A DNA stretch of 64,000 nt from Akebia trifoliata (GCA_017979445.1 CM030718.1:24237021-24301020), one strand, 5' to 3'. Shown: positions 11,930 through 23,444, counted from the first letter of the stretch. Made by a program: numbers and translations. The notes: generated by a model not told the origin, from the letters alone.

Positions 11930-13925
11930 TCCCTTTTTTTTATTTTTATTTTTTTATGTATGTACAAACAAAATCATCGGAGGAACATTGACAGACATCA
12001 CATTAAGACTCCATAGTTCAACTTTTCTTGTCATCTACCATCCAAGAAGCAACAAAGGAGCAAGGAGATCTCAGACCGCTGTCTTGAAGAAGATGAAGTA
12101 AAACCTGATATTAGACCGGTTCGACTAAGTCAACATTGACCCGACCAACAAAAGGGGACATTCAAGTTAGCAAGGAGCAAAAAAAAAATCAACAAACTGA
12201 AAAAGGAGGCGTAAGATTATATATCAAAGTCAAGTATTTCAATATAAGGAGATGACCGAACCAACGCCAACAAAGAGGGAGAGTTGAGCTAACCAATAAA
12301 AGGAAAGCCACGACAAATCCAACGAGAAGTTGGAATTGAATCAAGAGACAACCCAAGAGAAAAGTTGATGACCAAGAACAGAAGTCGACGCCATCAACCA
12401 AGGAGGTTGGTCATAGCGTCAAATACAGGAAGAAAAATGCTTCCCAATATATGGAAGGCCAAAAGGCCTTCGAACATGTTTGGGATTGATAGGGGGAGGT
12501 CTCAGACCGAGAAAGTCATTGTTAGTCAAGAAGGCTAAAAGAACCGAGGTTGACCACTTTCCCTCCTCCATGCTTCCTACCCACTGAGAAGGCATTAAAG
12601 GAGCAGAAAAAGCTGAGGTCCATCGCCATAAAGAAAAACTAAAAGATCAAAGTTGAATTCGACATCAATGAATTATACACATCTCGAGGAGTGGAAATGT
12701 CTAAAACCTCTCCATAATAAGTACACATTTTTTTTAAAATATTTCTATTGCAATATTAAGTTACTAAAGTTCGCTTGTGCCACACCATGTGCATCCTTTT
12801 TTGTTAATGGAGTAAAAGAGGAAAACTAATAAAGTTTGAGGGGTGTTATTAAAAAGTCTTTGGGTTAAAGGGTTAAATAGAAAAATTAGTAGTTAGAGGG
12901 GTTTTATTAAAAAAGGGAGGAAAAGAGGGATGAGACTTGATGAAAGACAATAAAATTGAACAGTTTCTACTATGTATTCTACTGTTTAGGAAAGCACCTT
13001 AAGGCCCCAAGACTTTAGTGATGAACTAAATTGTATTGTGGAGGATGATGTCAATAGGGGATCCCATGTAAGACTTTGATTGCTCATCAATTCTATACCT
13101 TACAAAAAAAAAAAAAAAAAAAAAAAAACTTTATTTGATTTTGTAATTATTTCTTAAGATATTTTTGATAAAGTTGAGAAATATGCACTAATATCTTCAA
13201 ATAAGGGTAATTTTATCATTTACTTCGATTAACATTTAATGTAAAATGTGATTGGACCTTACAATCCAAAATGAAAAATATTTTCCTTACTAACTTAGTA
13301 AAGATTTTAAACCTTACCCAAGGTCATTTTGCTCAAATAGATTACAACATTAGCAATCCAACACCACAGCCCTCTAAATTTCATGAAAAAACTTAGATAA
13401 TTTTATTTTATTTTCAAATGATCCAAGGTTTTCAAAATGGACAACTATCAAATTTTTACATAACTCCCAACTTAAAATTAAAATTCAACCGTAAAAAATC
13501 ACTTTTTTTTTTTCTTTCAAAATTCATAGAATTTTATCCTCTACAACCCTGAAGCATCATATCTTATTTTTGGATGTCAGCCTAAGAACCCTTAGTAAGG
13601 GTTTCGCCCTTACTATCTTAGTAAGGCTAGTTGGACTCAATCAAAATAACTCCCGAGAGGAAAAGATATTTCCTAGGGTTAAACATGGTAGAAACCTCTA
13701 TGTATCCTCCTATCTCAGCCCTTCAATGGACATTTGGTGTCCAAAATATTGGTCGACCCAAGAAAAATATCTCCTAACTTGACAAGACGCACTTGTGGGT
13801 CCCACCCACCTTCGGGGTGGTTCTATCAATTATTGATCCATTCATAAAGTATGTAATGAAAATATCCCAAAAGTAATTCTCAAAGCATTTTTAATAAATC
13901 TTTATTACTATTATATTTTTAAGAG
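11930..13925. other. Intergenic, no gene recognised
   Basis: 12000-12700 is less AT-rich than its surroundings and may be an old retrotransposon fragment, but no protease, RT or integrase motif is visible in any frame. An A run of about 24 bases lies near 13105-13128. 13560-13830 contains a 70-residue open frame without recognisable features. Confidence 0.45.
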
Positions 13926-14032
13926 AGTTATTATTTTCACACCAACTTTTGCTAACACCACACCAACCATGTTATACAGGAATTGGTGTGGCATTAGTAA
14001 AAATTGATGTGACAATATTAACAGTCTCTTTT
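13926..14032. repeat. Short inverted repeat (possible MITE)
   Basis: TTTTCACACCAACTTTTGCT at left pairs with AGTAAAAATTGATGTGACAA at right, and ACACCACACCAA with TTGGTGTGGC nearer the centre. It can fold into one hairpin. Too short for further assignment. Confidence 0.5.
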
Positions 14033-14869
14033 AACTAATAAATTGATTTATTTTATTTTTCTTACTATTAAAAAAGATAATAAATTTCCAAACAAAAATA
14101 CATACACATATCCATTTTTCTTTGTGCTTTAATTTGTTTATATCTTTTGTTTCAAAATTCCCAATTGATTCTCAAACTTATAAATTAATTTTATTTTATG
14201 ATATAAATTCCCCAACCAAAAAAAAAATAAAAATACACATAACCATAACTTTTCTTTTGTGATTTAATTTATATAGAAAGAGATTCTATTTCTTATTTCT
14301 TTTTTTTTTTTCTTTTTTTATACAAAATTCAAGATGGTTCTCAATTGATTTTCAAACTTATATTTAACACATAATAAGTAACATTTCCTCCAAATCATTT
14401 TTAAAAGCACATGAATATTGAGTTTATTTATTTATTTAAATAATTTGTTTAACATGATTAATAAAAACAACAAAATCAAATAAAAATTAAAATTAGATAA
14501 CACTAAGATTTTATATTGTTTGACTTTGAAACCTTTGTCTATCGACTCCAACTTTGACGTCGGCAGGCTGTTTTAAAATTTTGAAGGAACCCTCCACGTT
14601 ACAAGACACTGATGTTTTGAATTTATTTTATGTCCTTACATTTCTACCAATATTTAAAATACCTCCTTGGAAATGTCATGTGTAACCCGATCGAAAGGGT
14701 TTCTTAAAATTTTTTGAAACTTCCTGCTCGCTTCAAAGTTTTTTCCTTGTCCACAAGACATGATTGTGATGTTCTTGAATTTAGAATATTGAGTTTAGAA
14801 TCTATTTCTTGAAATTCTTATACATTCATCTCCTTACAAGAAATTGTCCTAAATATTAGATTCTTGCTG
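14033..14869. other. Intergenic AT-rich region, no gene seen
   Basis: Homopolymer-rich sequence; nothing recognisable. Confidence 0.5.
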
Positions 14870-15022
14870 GAATAATATTGAAATTGACATCACGGTGGAC
14901 ATTACCAATGTGGATGTGTGTCAGAATCATGGATACTTTTCATCGAGATACAAGTAAGAAGCATTTATGATTCAGTGCACACCAATGTCCCCCACGATGT
15001 CAAATTTCAATGTTACTTCACA
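14870..15022. mobile_element. Small palindromic MITE
   Basis: Arms TAATATTGAAATTGACATC and, inverted, GATGTCAAATTTCAATGTTA. The centre has ATCGAGATACAAG and an ATGATTC / GAATCAT pair. It shares the central GATACA-type motif with the other small families here. Confidence 0.55.
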
Positions 15023-15109
15023 ATTTTTCTAAATATTATTACATAAAAGATTATAATATTTATTTATTACAATCCTAATCCAACAACTAAAAACAAACGA
15101 TGATAGATT

Positions 15110-15330
15110 GAGTCGTGATGATCTGACTACCCCCACATGACATACTCAATCGATTACTTGCCGTGACAAGTTTGAGAACCATAGATCTGTTCTCATCCAG
15201 ATACAAGGTTCCCTCGAGATACACTTTTATGAGAAAGTGCAGCTGTGTATCTCAAGGAGTGCAGATCTATGTTCCGAATTTGACGATTGAATATGACACG
15301 TGGGTAGTCAGATTATCACATTCACGATTC
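15110..15330. mobile_element. Mutator-like MITE, GAGTCGTGAT family, copy 3 (tetraspanin promoter side)
   Basis: Starts GAGTCGTGATGATCTGAC. The right end is GATTATCACATTCACGATTC, a slightly expanded inverted end. Flanking 9-mers TGATAGATT (15101-15109) and TAATAGATT (15331-15339) match at 8 of 9. It ends 227 bp before the tetraspanin start codon, so it lies in the proximal promoter. Confidence 0.82.
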
Positions 15331-15412
15331 TAATAGATTAAACCTTTCATTAAAGTTTAAACCACAAAATATTATCCAACACTTGTAACTTATTATACTC
15401 CAATGTTTCTCT

Positions 15413-15422
15413 CACACGTGTG
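15413..15422. promoter_or_regulatory. G-box palindrome upstream of the tetraspanin gene
   Basis: CACACGTGTG contains the ACGTG core bound by plant bZIP and bHLH factors. It is about 140 bp upstream of the start codon. Whether it is used is inference. Confidence 0.4.
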
Positions 15423-15557
15423 GTTCACTCGTGTCCAACCCACCTAAAACTAAAGAAACCCCACAAAGACCCACATTTCCATTTCGAGCTCTCTTATAGT
15501 GCAAGAAAGCAAAGAAAAACACACACAGAGCGAGAGAGAGATAGAGAGAGAGAGAAG

Positions 15558-18259
15558 ATGAGAGGAAGTAATCATTTAATAGGTTTTATAAACTTTGCAA
15601 CATTTCTACTCTCAATTCCAATACTTGGAGGAGGAATATGGCTAAGCAACAAAGCAAACTCAACAGATTGTATGAGATTCCTTCAGTGGCCGTTGATAAT
15701 CATCGGGATTACCATCATGGTCATCTCTTTAGCTGGCTTTGCTGGGGCTTGTTGCCGTAACACCTTTCTCTTATGGCTTTATCTCTTCGCCATGTTCTTC
15801 GTCATCGCTGCCTTGCTTGCTTTCGTTGTCTTCGCTTATGTAGTCACCGCTAAAGGCTCCGGTCGAACCGTCATGAACCGGGCTTATCGTGATTATTATC
15901 TTGAGGATTATTCCGGTTGGCTCGAGGAGCGAGTTGTGGATCCGAGTTATTGGAGAAAAATCAGTTCTTGTATTAGAGATTCTAAGGTTTGTAGAAAGAT
16001 GGAAAGAAATTTTGAATCTGCTGATATGTTCTACCTCAGAAAGCTCAACCCTATTGAGGTAAAAAAAAACCTTTAAATTTCTCTCTTTTTTTCTTTTCTT
16101 GCTCTTTTTAAAAGAGGGTTTGAAAGTTTGATGTGATGAACGGCCTTGATTTCTTGTGAATTTATGTTTCTGGTTGAAGGAGAAAATTGGGTTTTTGATC
16201 AAATCCATGGTTCGATCTGCTTTGAAGAACCAAATCTGAGGATAGGATCGGGATGGTCTAGTCCGTGTTGGACCGGACGAGTCAATCCCATCGGTTCTGG
16301 TTTCAAACCGGTTTGATATTATTGACAAAATTTTATCTAAAAATATAAATAAACTAAAAAATTTGAACTGGTTATGAACCGAGTCAAAGGGGGTCTGAAT
16401 GTATGATATTGTAATGAGAAATCGCTTGGATCCTGCCTGCACCCATTTGACTCGGCCGAGTTGTATTTTTCTTCTTTGTTAACTTTGAAACTTAAAATGT
16501 GTATTTTTCTTCATTGAAACTTAAAATGTGTCATATTTCTCATAAATTCATTGCTTCTAAAGAAAATGAATTTTAGCTTTTGAAAAAAAAAAATATTAAC
16601 TCATTTCTTTACTAGAATAAATTGGTATTTATGTTATTAATGTCTTTGCAAATATTGTATTTTGTTCTTGAAAGATTTATTATTTTATTTTTAATTTTTT
16701 GAAAATGATTCATATTATGATATTTTCTCTTGTGATGGGAAAAGGCTTTGCATATAAAGAAACTCTATTATTGTTAGACATATGTTTTGTCTCATCCTTC
16801 TTGCCAAAATCAATGGGTGCACATGGTTTTGGCAGTTTCGGTTCGACTTATTTTAGAACTTGGAAGATAAGATGGTTCCGCTTCTAAATATCTTAGGAAT
16901 CGAAACGTAACCAATTCATTGATACCCTTAGACTCAGGGGCGGAGCCGTGATTTTCTTGTAGTGGGGGCAAACTGTGGTTAATGGAACAATTGAAGAACT
17001 TGAAGTTGAATGGTTTTGGGAAGAAATTTATAGTTTTTTTTTTTGTTGTTAGAAGTTGAAGAAAATGATATTTAGGTCATTTCTATTTAGTCTATGAGAG
17101 AAGGCCCAAGTTAAGAGACAATGCCATCTTAAAAAAAAAAAAATTTGAAAAGGTGGGGGTGGGGGTGTGTGTGCAAAACTTGGAGGGAGTGGGGGGGCAA
17201 ATGGGCATATAATAAAGATATATAAAACCATCCAAAAATTGAGAGTGTTAATTTCAACATAGGGAAAATGATATATATCAACTTTTTTTTTTCCCCTTTT
17301 GAATTAATGTTGTTAAAATAATATATAGTCATGATAATACGACACCCCCCTCTGACACACGCCCCCGTCACAGAACCGTAGATCATTTGCCTTGGGATAC
17401 ACAAGAAAAGATTATGATTATGCGTAATCCGATGCAAGAGATATATGGTTCTGTGATGCGGGTGTAGGGGGCGTGTGTCAGAGGGGGGGGGGGTGTTAGA
17501 AAATTATTACAAAATATAATATTCATCTTCGTGGGCATAAGATCCATAATCCTTTAAGAGGTGTGGGCTTCCTAAGATTTATAATCCTTTTAGGGGTGTG
17601 GGCTGCATCATGTAGGGGGAATCAATGATTGGGTCCCACATAAAAGTAAAATCTCATCATATCCTTTTAGATGGTGAGATACTAATCAAGAAAATAATCG
17701 AACGATTACAAACTTTCGAACATCTAATCTTGAAATTTTATAATTTAGGAATATTGTAGTTTGAATTTTGGATTTTAGATCATTTCAAAGTAGCTTATAC
17801 ATTTTGAATTTATGATTATGTACAATTTCTATTATTAATGTATTAAATGACCAAAATGGCCTTAAACAACTATAGAATTGATGAATTACTGTTTGCTACA
17901 CTGAAATGTAGTCTGGTTGCTGCAAACCACCAACCGAATGCGGCTACGTGTTCATCAACGAGACCACAACGTGGGGCCCTGGAGGAGGAATGATGGGTAC
18001 ATCTGCTGATTGTTCTAGGTGGAGCAATGATCCAGTACAATTGTGCTATAATTGTGACTCATGCAAGGCAGGTGTCTTAGCAAGCTTGAGGAAGAACTGG
18101 AGGAAGGTTTCTGTGATCAACATTGTTGTACTTGTCATTCTCGTGATCGTTTACGTGATTGGTTGCGCTGCCTTTAGAAACAACCGACGGATGGACAATG
18201 ATGAACCTTATGGTGAGGCCCGAATGACCAAATCACAGCCCAGCAGAATCCACTTCTAA
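15558..18259 (+). CDS. TET3-like: Tetraspanin (plant TET3/TET4-like), two exons
   Basis: Four-pass membrane protein that organises membrane microdomains at the plasma membrane and plasmodesmata in plants. Exons are 15558-16058 and 17912-18259, giving 282 aa. The phase-0 intron has donor GAG|GTAAAA and acceptor TGTAG|TCT. The start is the ATG after a GA-rich leader; it gives the conserved tetraspanin N-terminus MRGSNHLIGFINF, while the upstream in-frame extension is low complexity. Membrane segments lie at about 7-29, 43-65, 71-97 and 235-255. The large extracellular loop (about 98-232) has the plant hallmark GCCKPPTECG at 169-178, spanning the exon junction, plus further Cys at 201, 212, 215 and 218. 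The cytosolic tail ends NDEPYGEARMTKSQPSRIHF, close to Arabidopsis TET3. Length matches the family (about 280-285). It looks functional; which TET paralogue it is needs a tree. Confidence 0.93.
17153..17198 (+). other. G-rich tract, possible G-quadruplex
   Basis: The + strand carries GGTGGGGGTGGGGGTGTGTG, then GGAGGGAGTGGGGGGG. At least four G-runs of three or more lie within 46 bases, the pattern expected for a quadruplex. It is on the sense strand inside the tetraspanin intron, so it could form in pre-mRNA. Inference only. Confidence 0.4.
17326..17511. mobile_element. Mutator-like MITE, C/G-tract variant, in the tetraspanin intron
   Basis: The left end AGTCATGATAATACGACACC resembles the GAGTCGTGATAATCTGAC termini. 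The arms contain CTGACACACGCCCCC and the inverted GGGGGCGTGTGTCAG, and the centre carries CCTTGGGATACACAAG. It has runs of 6 C and 11 G. Flanks AATAATATA / AATATAATA are only partly alike, so the target duplication is uncertain. Closest relative: 25254-25429. Confidence 0.65.
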
Positions 18260-19628
18260 CTTCTTCAGGTCCTACAAAACACTTATATTTCCAATCTCTT
18301 ATAACTATGGTTTTTGTCTCAAAGAGCTTGGAATGGTATTATGGAACAAATTTGCTTTGTTGTATTTAATGAGGGGTGTATTTGTCTTTATGGTTTAGTA
18401 AACAATGGGGATGTCATTTATGTAGATTGCATCTAAATTAGAAGATATTAGTCTCTATTTGAGTATATAATTTCTGTATAATTTTACATTTTGGGTCTCT
18501 TCTAACTAAAAATGAACACAAGGGAAACATAAATCAAGATTAATTTCTTTAATTATCAGATAAAAAACAAGTTGTCTAAGTTGTCTTATAGACAGTAGAC
18601 GCCCCCACTCTGGTTGAAATCGAAGATGCAGATGGGTTGCCGGCGAATTTGTCTTCAAGATACAACATAGTCCAATTTTGTTAAAATTGTATATTTTCTC
18701 AAAATTTGTATTATTTTTAAAAAAAATCTGTCACACAGAATCTCGGATACACGAGTACTTTTTATTTATTATTTTTTATTGGTGGTGTAGAAAGCAGAAA
18801 AGAGTTTATTAAGAATAAAGTTAGATGTAAATCCCATATCATGTTGAGGGTGCCAATGAGTACACCCATTGCCCCGTTGTATCGTGAACTCAATTATTAT
18901 TTTTATTATGGATTTATTAAGTAGTCCAATTAAATAGTTATGAATGAGGTAATTAGACATAAATATACCTTTTGTAAAATTAGAATCTAGAGAAAATTGG
19001 GAGTCTATTTTTATTTTTATTTTTCTTTTTTAACTTATTGTTAATGAAACATCCGTTTATAGTTCTTATTCCTCATCAATTTCAGCCAAAACCTTGACTT
19101 GTTCAAAGAATTCATTATTAGTGTATCAACTATTTAAGTGAAGAAATTCATGTTAGGTATTATTTTATTTTTTTCTATTAAAAATAATTATCTATCGTAT
19201 TGGGTACTTGACACATAAACGATGGTAACGAGTATTTGTAGAGTCGGTTCTATTTCAAAGGGTTCGAGGTTTGGATCCTTGTCATATGTCATTGTGGATT
19301 TGAAGCAAAAACGACCCATTAACACCTACATTGTGTAAACTTTTGGGATTGAGAATTTGTCTTAATCAACGAAAGTGATTTATTTTTGATAAATTAATGA
19401 GGACTAAAATAAAATGTATTTGGATGTATGTATCTATGTAGTATATATATTATGAAGTAGGGACACTAAAACCTAATAAATCAAATTATATAGGTCTTTA
19501 TTAAGGGGTACCGTAGATGCTTTTCCGTAAGATACGAGTAAAAATCATCTATGGTTATGTGTGCGCCACCACATCATTTTTGTCACTTTTGTGTCTCCTG
19601 TAGTGTCATTCTAGCATTTTCCATGTAT
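18260..19628. other. Tetraspanin 3' UTR and intergenic DNA
   Basis: The first 200-300 bp after the stop codon are probably the 3' UTR. The rest is AT-rich with no gene. 19500-19618 resembles the right part of the small palindromic MITEs (GATGCTTTTCCGTAAGATAC, then TGTCATTCTAGCATTTTCC). Confidence 0.45.
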
Positions 19629-19636
19629 ATAAATAT

Positions 19637-20155
19637 TTGGGGTGCAACTTGGTTCGGTTTGATGTCAAATTGGAACCAAACTGACATAGGTTGGTTCTAG
19701 TAAATAAGAACCAGAACCGAACCAAATTCCACTGGAACCAAAGCAACCTAAACCGAATTAAAGTCGGTTTGGTTCTACGGATTGCAAATATTTTATAAAT
19801 TAGAAGTAATATTTTTTATTGAAAAAATAAACATAAAATTTCATATAATAAATCACAAATCTATCTATAAAAAATCATTGGTTTATCCATAAAAAATCAC
19901 TAATCTATGTATTAACTCTAAAATTAATTCTTCATAATTATTATATACACATATATTTATTTATTGCATAGGGGTTTGATTTTTAGTTTGGTTTGATTCT
20001 ATACAAGTTTGATCCAAGAGCCTAATCAAATTGATCGGTTCTTCATTTTCATAACCTGGAACCGAACCGTAATTTGTTCCAAACCAAACCAAACCACTCC
20101 AAAACTATCGATTTGGTTTGGTTCACGGTTTGAACCGGACCAAGTTGCACCCCTA
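19637..20155. mobile_element. Non-autonomous hAT-like element (519 bp)
   Basis: Left end TTGGGGTGCAACTTGGTTCG; right end, reverse-complemented, TAGGGGTGCAACTTGGTCCG. Perfect 8-bp duplication ATAAATAT at 19629-19636 and 20156-20163. The interior is full of GGTTTGGTTC/GAACCAAACC words. Same family as 5405-6366, shorter. No transposase. Confidence 0.85.
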
Positions 20156-20171
20156 ATAAATATATATATAT

Positions 20172-20543
20172 GGGGGGCGTTCAATGGCCAACTTTTTAGC
20201 AAACTTTTTGGCAAAACATTTTTCAAAACATGAGTTAGAGGTTTTGGAATGGGCTGATTTTTGGTGAGGATGATCTCTACGGTGAGGAGATCATCATCAC
20301 CAAAAATCAGCCCATTCCAAAACTTCTAACCCCATCAAAAACAGTTTACAAAAAATGGACGGTCCACGATTTTTCAGCTGGTAAACATAGGTTAGAAGTT
20401 TTGGAATGGGCTGATTTTTGGTGAGGATGATCTACTCACCGTAAAGATCATCCTCACCAAAAATCAGCCCATTCCAAAACCTCTAACCCATGTTTTGAAA
20501 AATGTTTTGCCAAAAAGTTTGCTAAAAAGTTTGCCCTTGAACG

Positions 20544-20549
<6 letters not shown>
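20172..20549. mobile_element. Array element 2 (tip variant 'AACTTTTTAGCAAAC')
   Basis: Left tip GGGGGGCGTTCAATGGCC; right tip (reverse complement) GGGTAGCGTTCAAGGGC. Both continue into AACTTTTTAGCAAACTTTTT and then the common core GTTAGAGGTTTTGGAATGGG. TA on both sides. Confidence 0.9.

Positions 20550-20598
<49 letters not shown>
20550..20598. repeat. (TA)n tract between array elements
   Basis: 49 bp of TA dinucleotides separating two MITEs. Comparable spacers are 22144-22187, 22568-22627, 23009-23032 and 23414-23442. Confidence 0.95.
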
Positions 20599-20600
<2 letters not shown>

Positions 20601-20979
20601 GTCCCGTTCGCCACCCTTAGTTTTACCACACACTTTAACAAACGCGTTTTGTCTTACATGGGTTAGAAGTTTCGGAATGAGCTGATTTTTGGTGAGGATG
20701 ATCTCTATGGTGAGGAGATCATCCTCACCAAAAATCAGCTCATTCCGAAACTTCTAACCCCATCAAAATTGATTTACAAAAAATGGACGGTCCACGATTT
20801 TTCAACTTGTAAACATGGGGCTAAACATTTCGGAATGGGCTGATTTTTGGAGAGGATGATCTTCTAATCATAGAGATCATCCTCACCAAAAATCAGCTCA
20901 TTCTAAAACTTCTAACCCATGTAGGACAAAAAACGTTTGTTAAAGTGTGTGGTAAAACTTAGGGTGCTGAACATTTCCC
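20599..20979. mobile_element. Array element 3 (381 bp, reversed orientation)
   Basis: Starts GGGTCCCGTTCGCCACCC and ends, reverse-complemented, GGGAAATGTTCAGCACCC: the reverse of the elements at 21369, 21763, 22628, 23033 and 23443. Core hairpins at about 20661-20759 and 20818-20921. Confidence 0.92.
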
Positions 20980-20991
20980 TATATATATATA

Positions 20992-21357
20992 GGGTCCCTT
21001 TCAGCAACAAACATTTTGGCAAACATTTTGGCAAAACATTTTTCAAAACATAGGTTAGAGGTTTTGGAATGGGCTGATTTTTGGTGAGGATGATCTCTAT
21101 GGTGAGGAGATCATCCTCATCAAAAATCAGCTCATTCCAAAACTTCTAGCCCCATGTTTACAAGTTGGGAAATCGTGGACCGTCCATTTTTTGTAAGCCA
21201 TTTTTGATGGGTAAGAGGTTTTGGAATGGGCTGATTTTTGGTGATGATGATCTCCTCACCGTAGAGATCATCCTCACCAAAAATCAGCCCATTCCAAAAC
21301 CTCTAACCCATATTTTGAAAAATGTTTTGCCAAAATGTTTGTTGCTGAACATTTCCC
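20992..21357. mobile_element. Array element 4 (tip variant 'CAGCAACAAACATTTTGG')
   Basis: Starts GGGTCCCTTTCAGCAACAAAC and ends, reverse-complemented, GGGAAATGTTCAGCAACAAAC. Same tip family as 38742-39119 and the half element at 36715, on the common double-hairpin core. Confidence 0.9.
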
Positions 21358-21368
21358 ATATATATATA

Positions 21369-21749
21369 GGGAAATGTTCAGCACCCTAAGTTTTACCACA
21401 CACTTTAACAAACGTTTTTTGTCCTACATGGGTTAGAAGTTTTGGAATGAGCTGATTTTTGGTGAGGATGATCTCTATGATTAGAAGATCATCCTCCCCA
21501 AAAATCAGCCCATTTCGAAATGTTTAGCCCCATGTTTACACGTTGAAAAATCGTGGACCGTCCATTTTTTGTAAATAAATTTTGATGGGGTTAGAAGTTT
21601 TGGAATGAGCTGATTTTTGGTGAGGATGATCTCCTCACCATAGAGATCATCCTCACCAAAAATCAGCTCATTCTGAAACTTCTAACCCATGTAAGACAAA
21701 ACGCGTTTGTTAAAGTGTGTGGTAAAACTAAGGGTGGCGAACGGGACCC
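21369..21749. mobile_element. Array element 5 (381 bp)
   Basis: GGGAAATGTTCAGCACCC at left, GGGTCCCGTTCGCCACCC (reverse complement) at right, TA on both sides. Almost the same sequence as element 1 at 7838. Confidence 0.92.
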
Positions 21750-21762
21750 ATATATATATATA

Positions 21763-22141
21763 GGGAAATGTTCAGCACCCTAAGTTTTACCACACACTTT
21801 AACAAACGTTTTTTGTCCTACATGGGTTATAAGTTTTGGAATGGGCTGATTTTTGGCGAGGATGATCTCTATGATTAGAAGATCATCCTCCCCAAAAATC
21901 AGCCCATTCCGAAATGTTTAGCCCCATGTTTACACGTTGAAAAATCGTGGACCGTCCATTTTTTGTAAATCATTTTTGATGGGGTTAGAAGTTTTGGAAT
22001 CAGCTGATTTTTGGTGAGGATGATCTCCTCACCATAGAGATCATTCTCACCAAAAATCAGCCCATTCCGAAACTTCTAACCCATGTAGGACAAAACGCGT
22101 TTGTTAAAGTGTGTGGTAAAACTTAGGGTGCCGAACGGGAC

Positions 22142-22143
<2 letters not shown>
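21763..22143. mobile_element. Array element 6 (381 bp)
   Basis: Same tips and orientation as element 5, with scattered substitutions (for example GGTTATAAG for GGTTAGAAG near 21826). Confidence 0.92.
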
Positions 22144-22187
<44 letters not shown>

Positions 22188-22189
<2 letters not shown>

Positions 22190-22563
22190 GTCGGGTTCCT
22201 GCAACACACATTGCGACACACATATAGACAACGTGTTTGTCTTACATGGGCAAAAATGTTTGGAATGGGCTGATTTTTCGTGAGGATGATCTCTGTGATG
22301 AGGGGATCATCCTGGCAAAAAATCATCCCATTCCAAAACTTCTAACCCCATCAAAATTGATTTACAAAAATTGGACGGTCTATAATTTTTCAACACAAAT
22401 TGGACGGTCTAGAAGTTTCATAATGAGCTGATTTTTGGCAAGGATGATCTCCTCACCACAGGGATCATCCTCACAAAAAATCAGCCCATTCCAAACATTT
22501 TTGCCCATATAAGACAAAACACGTTGTCTATATGTGTGTTGAAATGGTTGTCGTTTGAACCTG

Positions 22564-22567
<4 letters not shown>
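22188..22567. mobile_element. Array element 7 (tip variant 'TGCAACACACATTGCG')
   Basis: Starts GGGTCGGGTTCCTGCAACAC and ends, reverse-complemented, GGGTCAGGTTCAAACGACAA. The tips differ from all neighbours but run into GACAACGTGTTTGTCTTACA and the shared core. The most diverged member of the stack. Confidence 0.88.
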
Positions 22568-22627
<60 letters not shown>

Positions 22628-22630
<3 letters not shown>

Positions 22631-23008
22631 AAATGTTCAGCACCCTAAGTTTTACCACACACTTTAACAAACGGTTTTTGTCCTACATGGGTTAGAAGTT
22701 TTGGAATGGGCTGATTTTTGGTGAGGATGATCTCTATGATTAGAAGATCATCCTCCCCAAAAATCAGCCCATTCCGAAATGTTTAGCCCCATGTTTACAC
22801 GTTGAAAAATCGTAGACCGTCCATTTTTTGTAAACCATTTTTGATGGGGTTAGAAGTTTTGGAATGAGCTGATTTTTGGTGAGGATGATCTCTATGGTGA
22901 GGAGATCATCCTCACCAAAAATCAGCCCATTCCAAAACTTCTAACCCATGTAAGACAAAACACGTTTGTTAAAGTGTGTGGTAAAGCTTAGGGTGCTGAA
23001 CGGGACCC
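22628..23008. mobile_element. Array element 8 (381 bp)
   Basis: GGGAAATGTTCAGCACCC left tip; GGGTCCCGTTCAGCACCC (reverse complement) right tip. The outer part of the right tip is a mosaic of the two usual tips. TA on both sides. Confidence 0.92.
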
Positions 23009-23032
23009 ATATATATATATATATATATATAT

Positions 23033-23409
23033 GGGAAATGTTCAGCACCCTAAGTTTTACCACACACTTTAACAAACGTTTTTTGTCCTACATGGGTTAG
23101 AAGTTTTGGAATGAGCTGATTTTTGGTGAGGATGATCTCTATGATTAGAAGATCATCATCCCCAAAAATCAGCCCATTCCGAAATGTTTAGCCCCATGTT
23201 TACACGTTGAAAAATCGTGGACCGTCCATTTTTTGTAAATCAATTTTGATGGGGTTAGAAGTTTTGGAATGAGCTGATTTTTGGTGAGGATGATCTCCTC
23301 ACCATAGAGATCATCCTCACCAAAAATCAGCTCATTCCAAAACTTCTAACCCATGTAAGACAAAACACGTTTGTTAAAGTGTGTGGTAAAACTTAGGGTG
23401 CTGAACGGG

Positions 23410-23413
<4 letters not shown>
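23033..23413. mobile_element. Array element 9 (381 bp)
   Basis: Same orientation and mosaic right tip as element 8. TA on both sides. Confidence 0.92.

Positions 23414-23442
<29 letters not shown>

Positions 23443-23444
<2 letters not shown>

Larger units (their letters stand above)
16059..17911 (+). other. Intron of the tetraspanin gene (1853 bp)
   Basis: GT-AG phase-0 intron, at the position where plant tetraspanins commonly have their single intron. It is long because it contains repeats: a G-rich stretch at 17153-17198 and a MITE at 17326-17511. The segment starting near 16927 (AGGGGCGGAGCCGTGATTTT) resembles a common plant dispersed repeat of uncertain class. No nested gene was seen; the minus-strand frame across 15771-16442 is a shadow of exon 1 and intron. 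Confidence 0.85.

Noticed and set aside
11960..12700. Retrotransposon or captured gene with higher GC
   Set aside because: Composition differs from the surroundings, but no frame shows a recognisable protein.
15771..16442. 223-codon minus-strand frame overlapping the tetraspanin
   Set aside because: It overlaps exon 1 on the other strand and runs into the intron; no recognisable domain, while the plus strand has a clear conserved protein.
22101..22670. Several 60-96 codon frames in the MITE array
   Set aside because: They are repeat shadows; the same frames recur at each element, and stops vary with the TA length.
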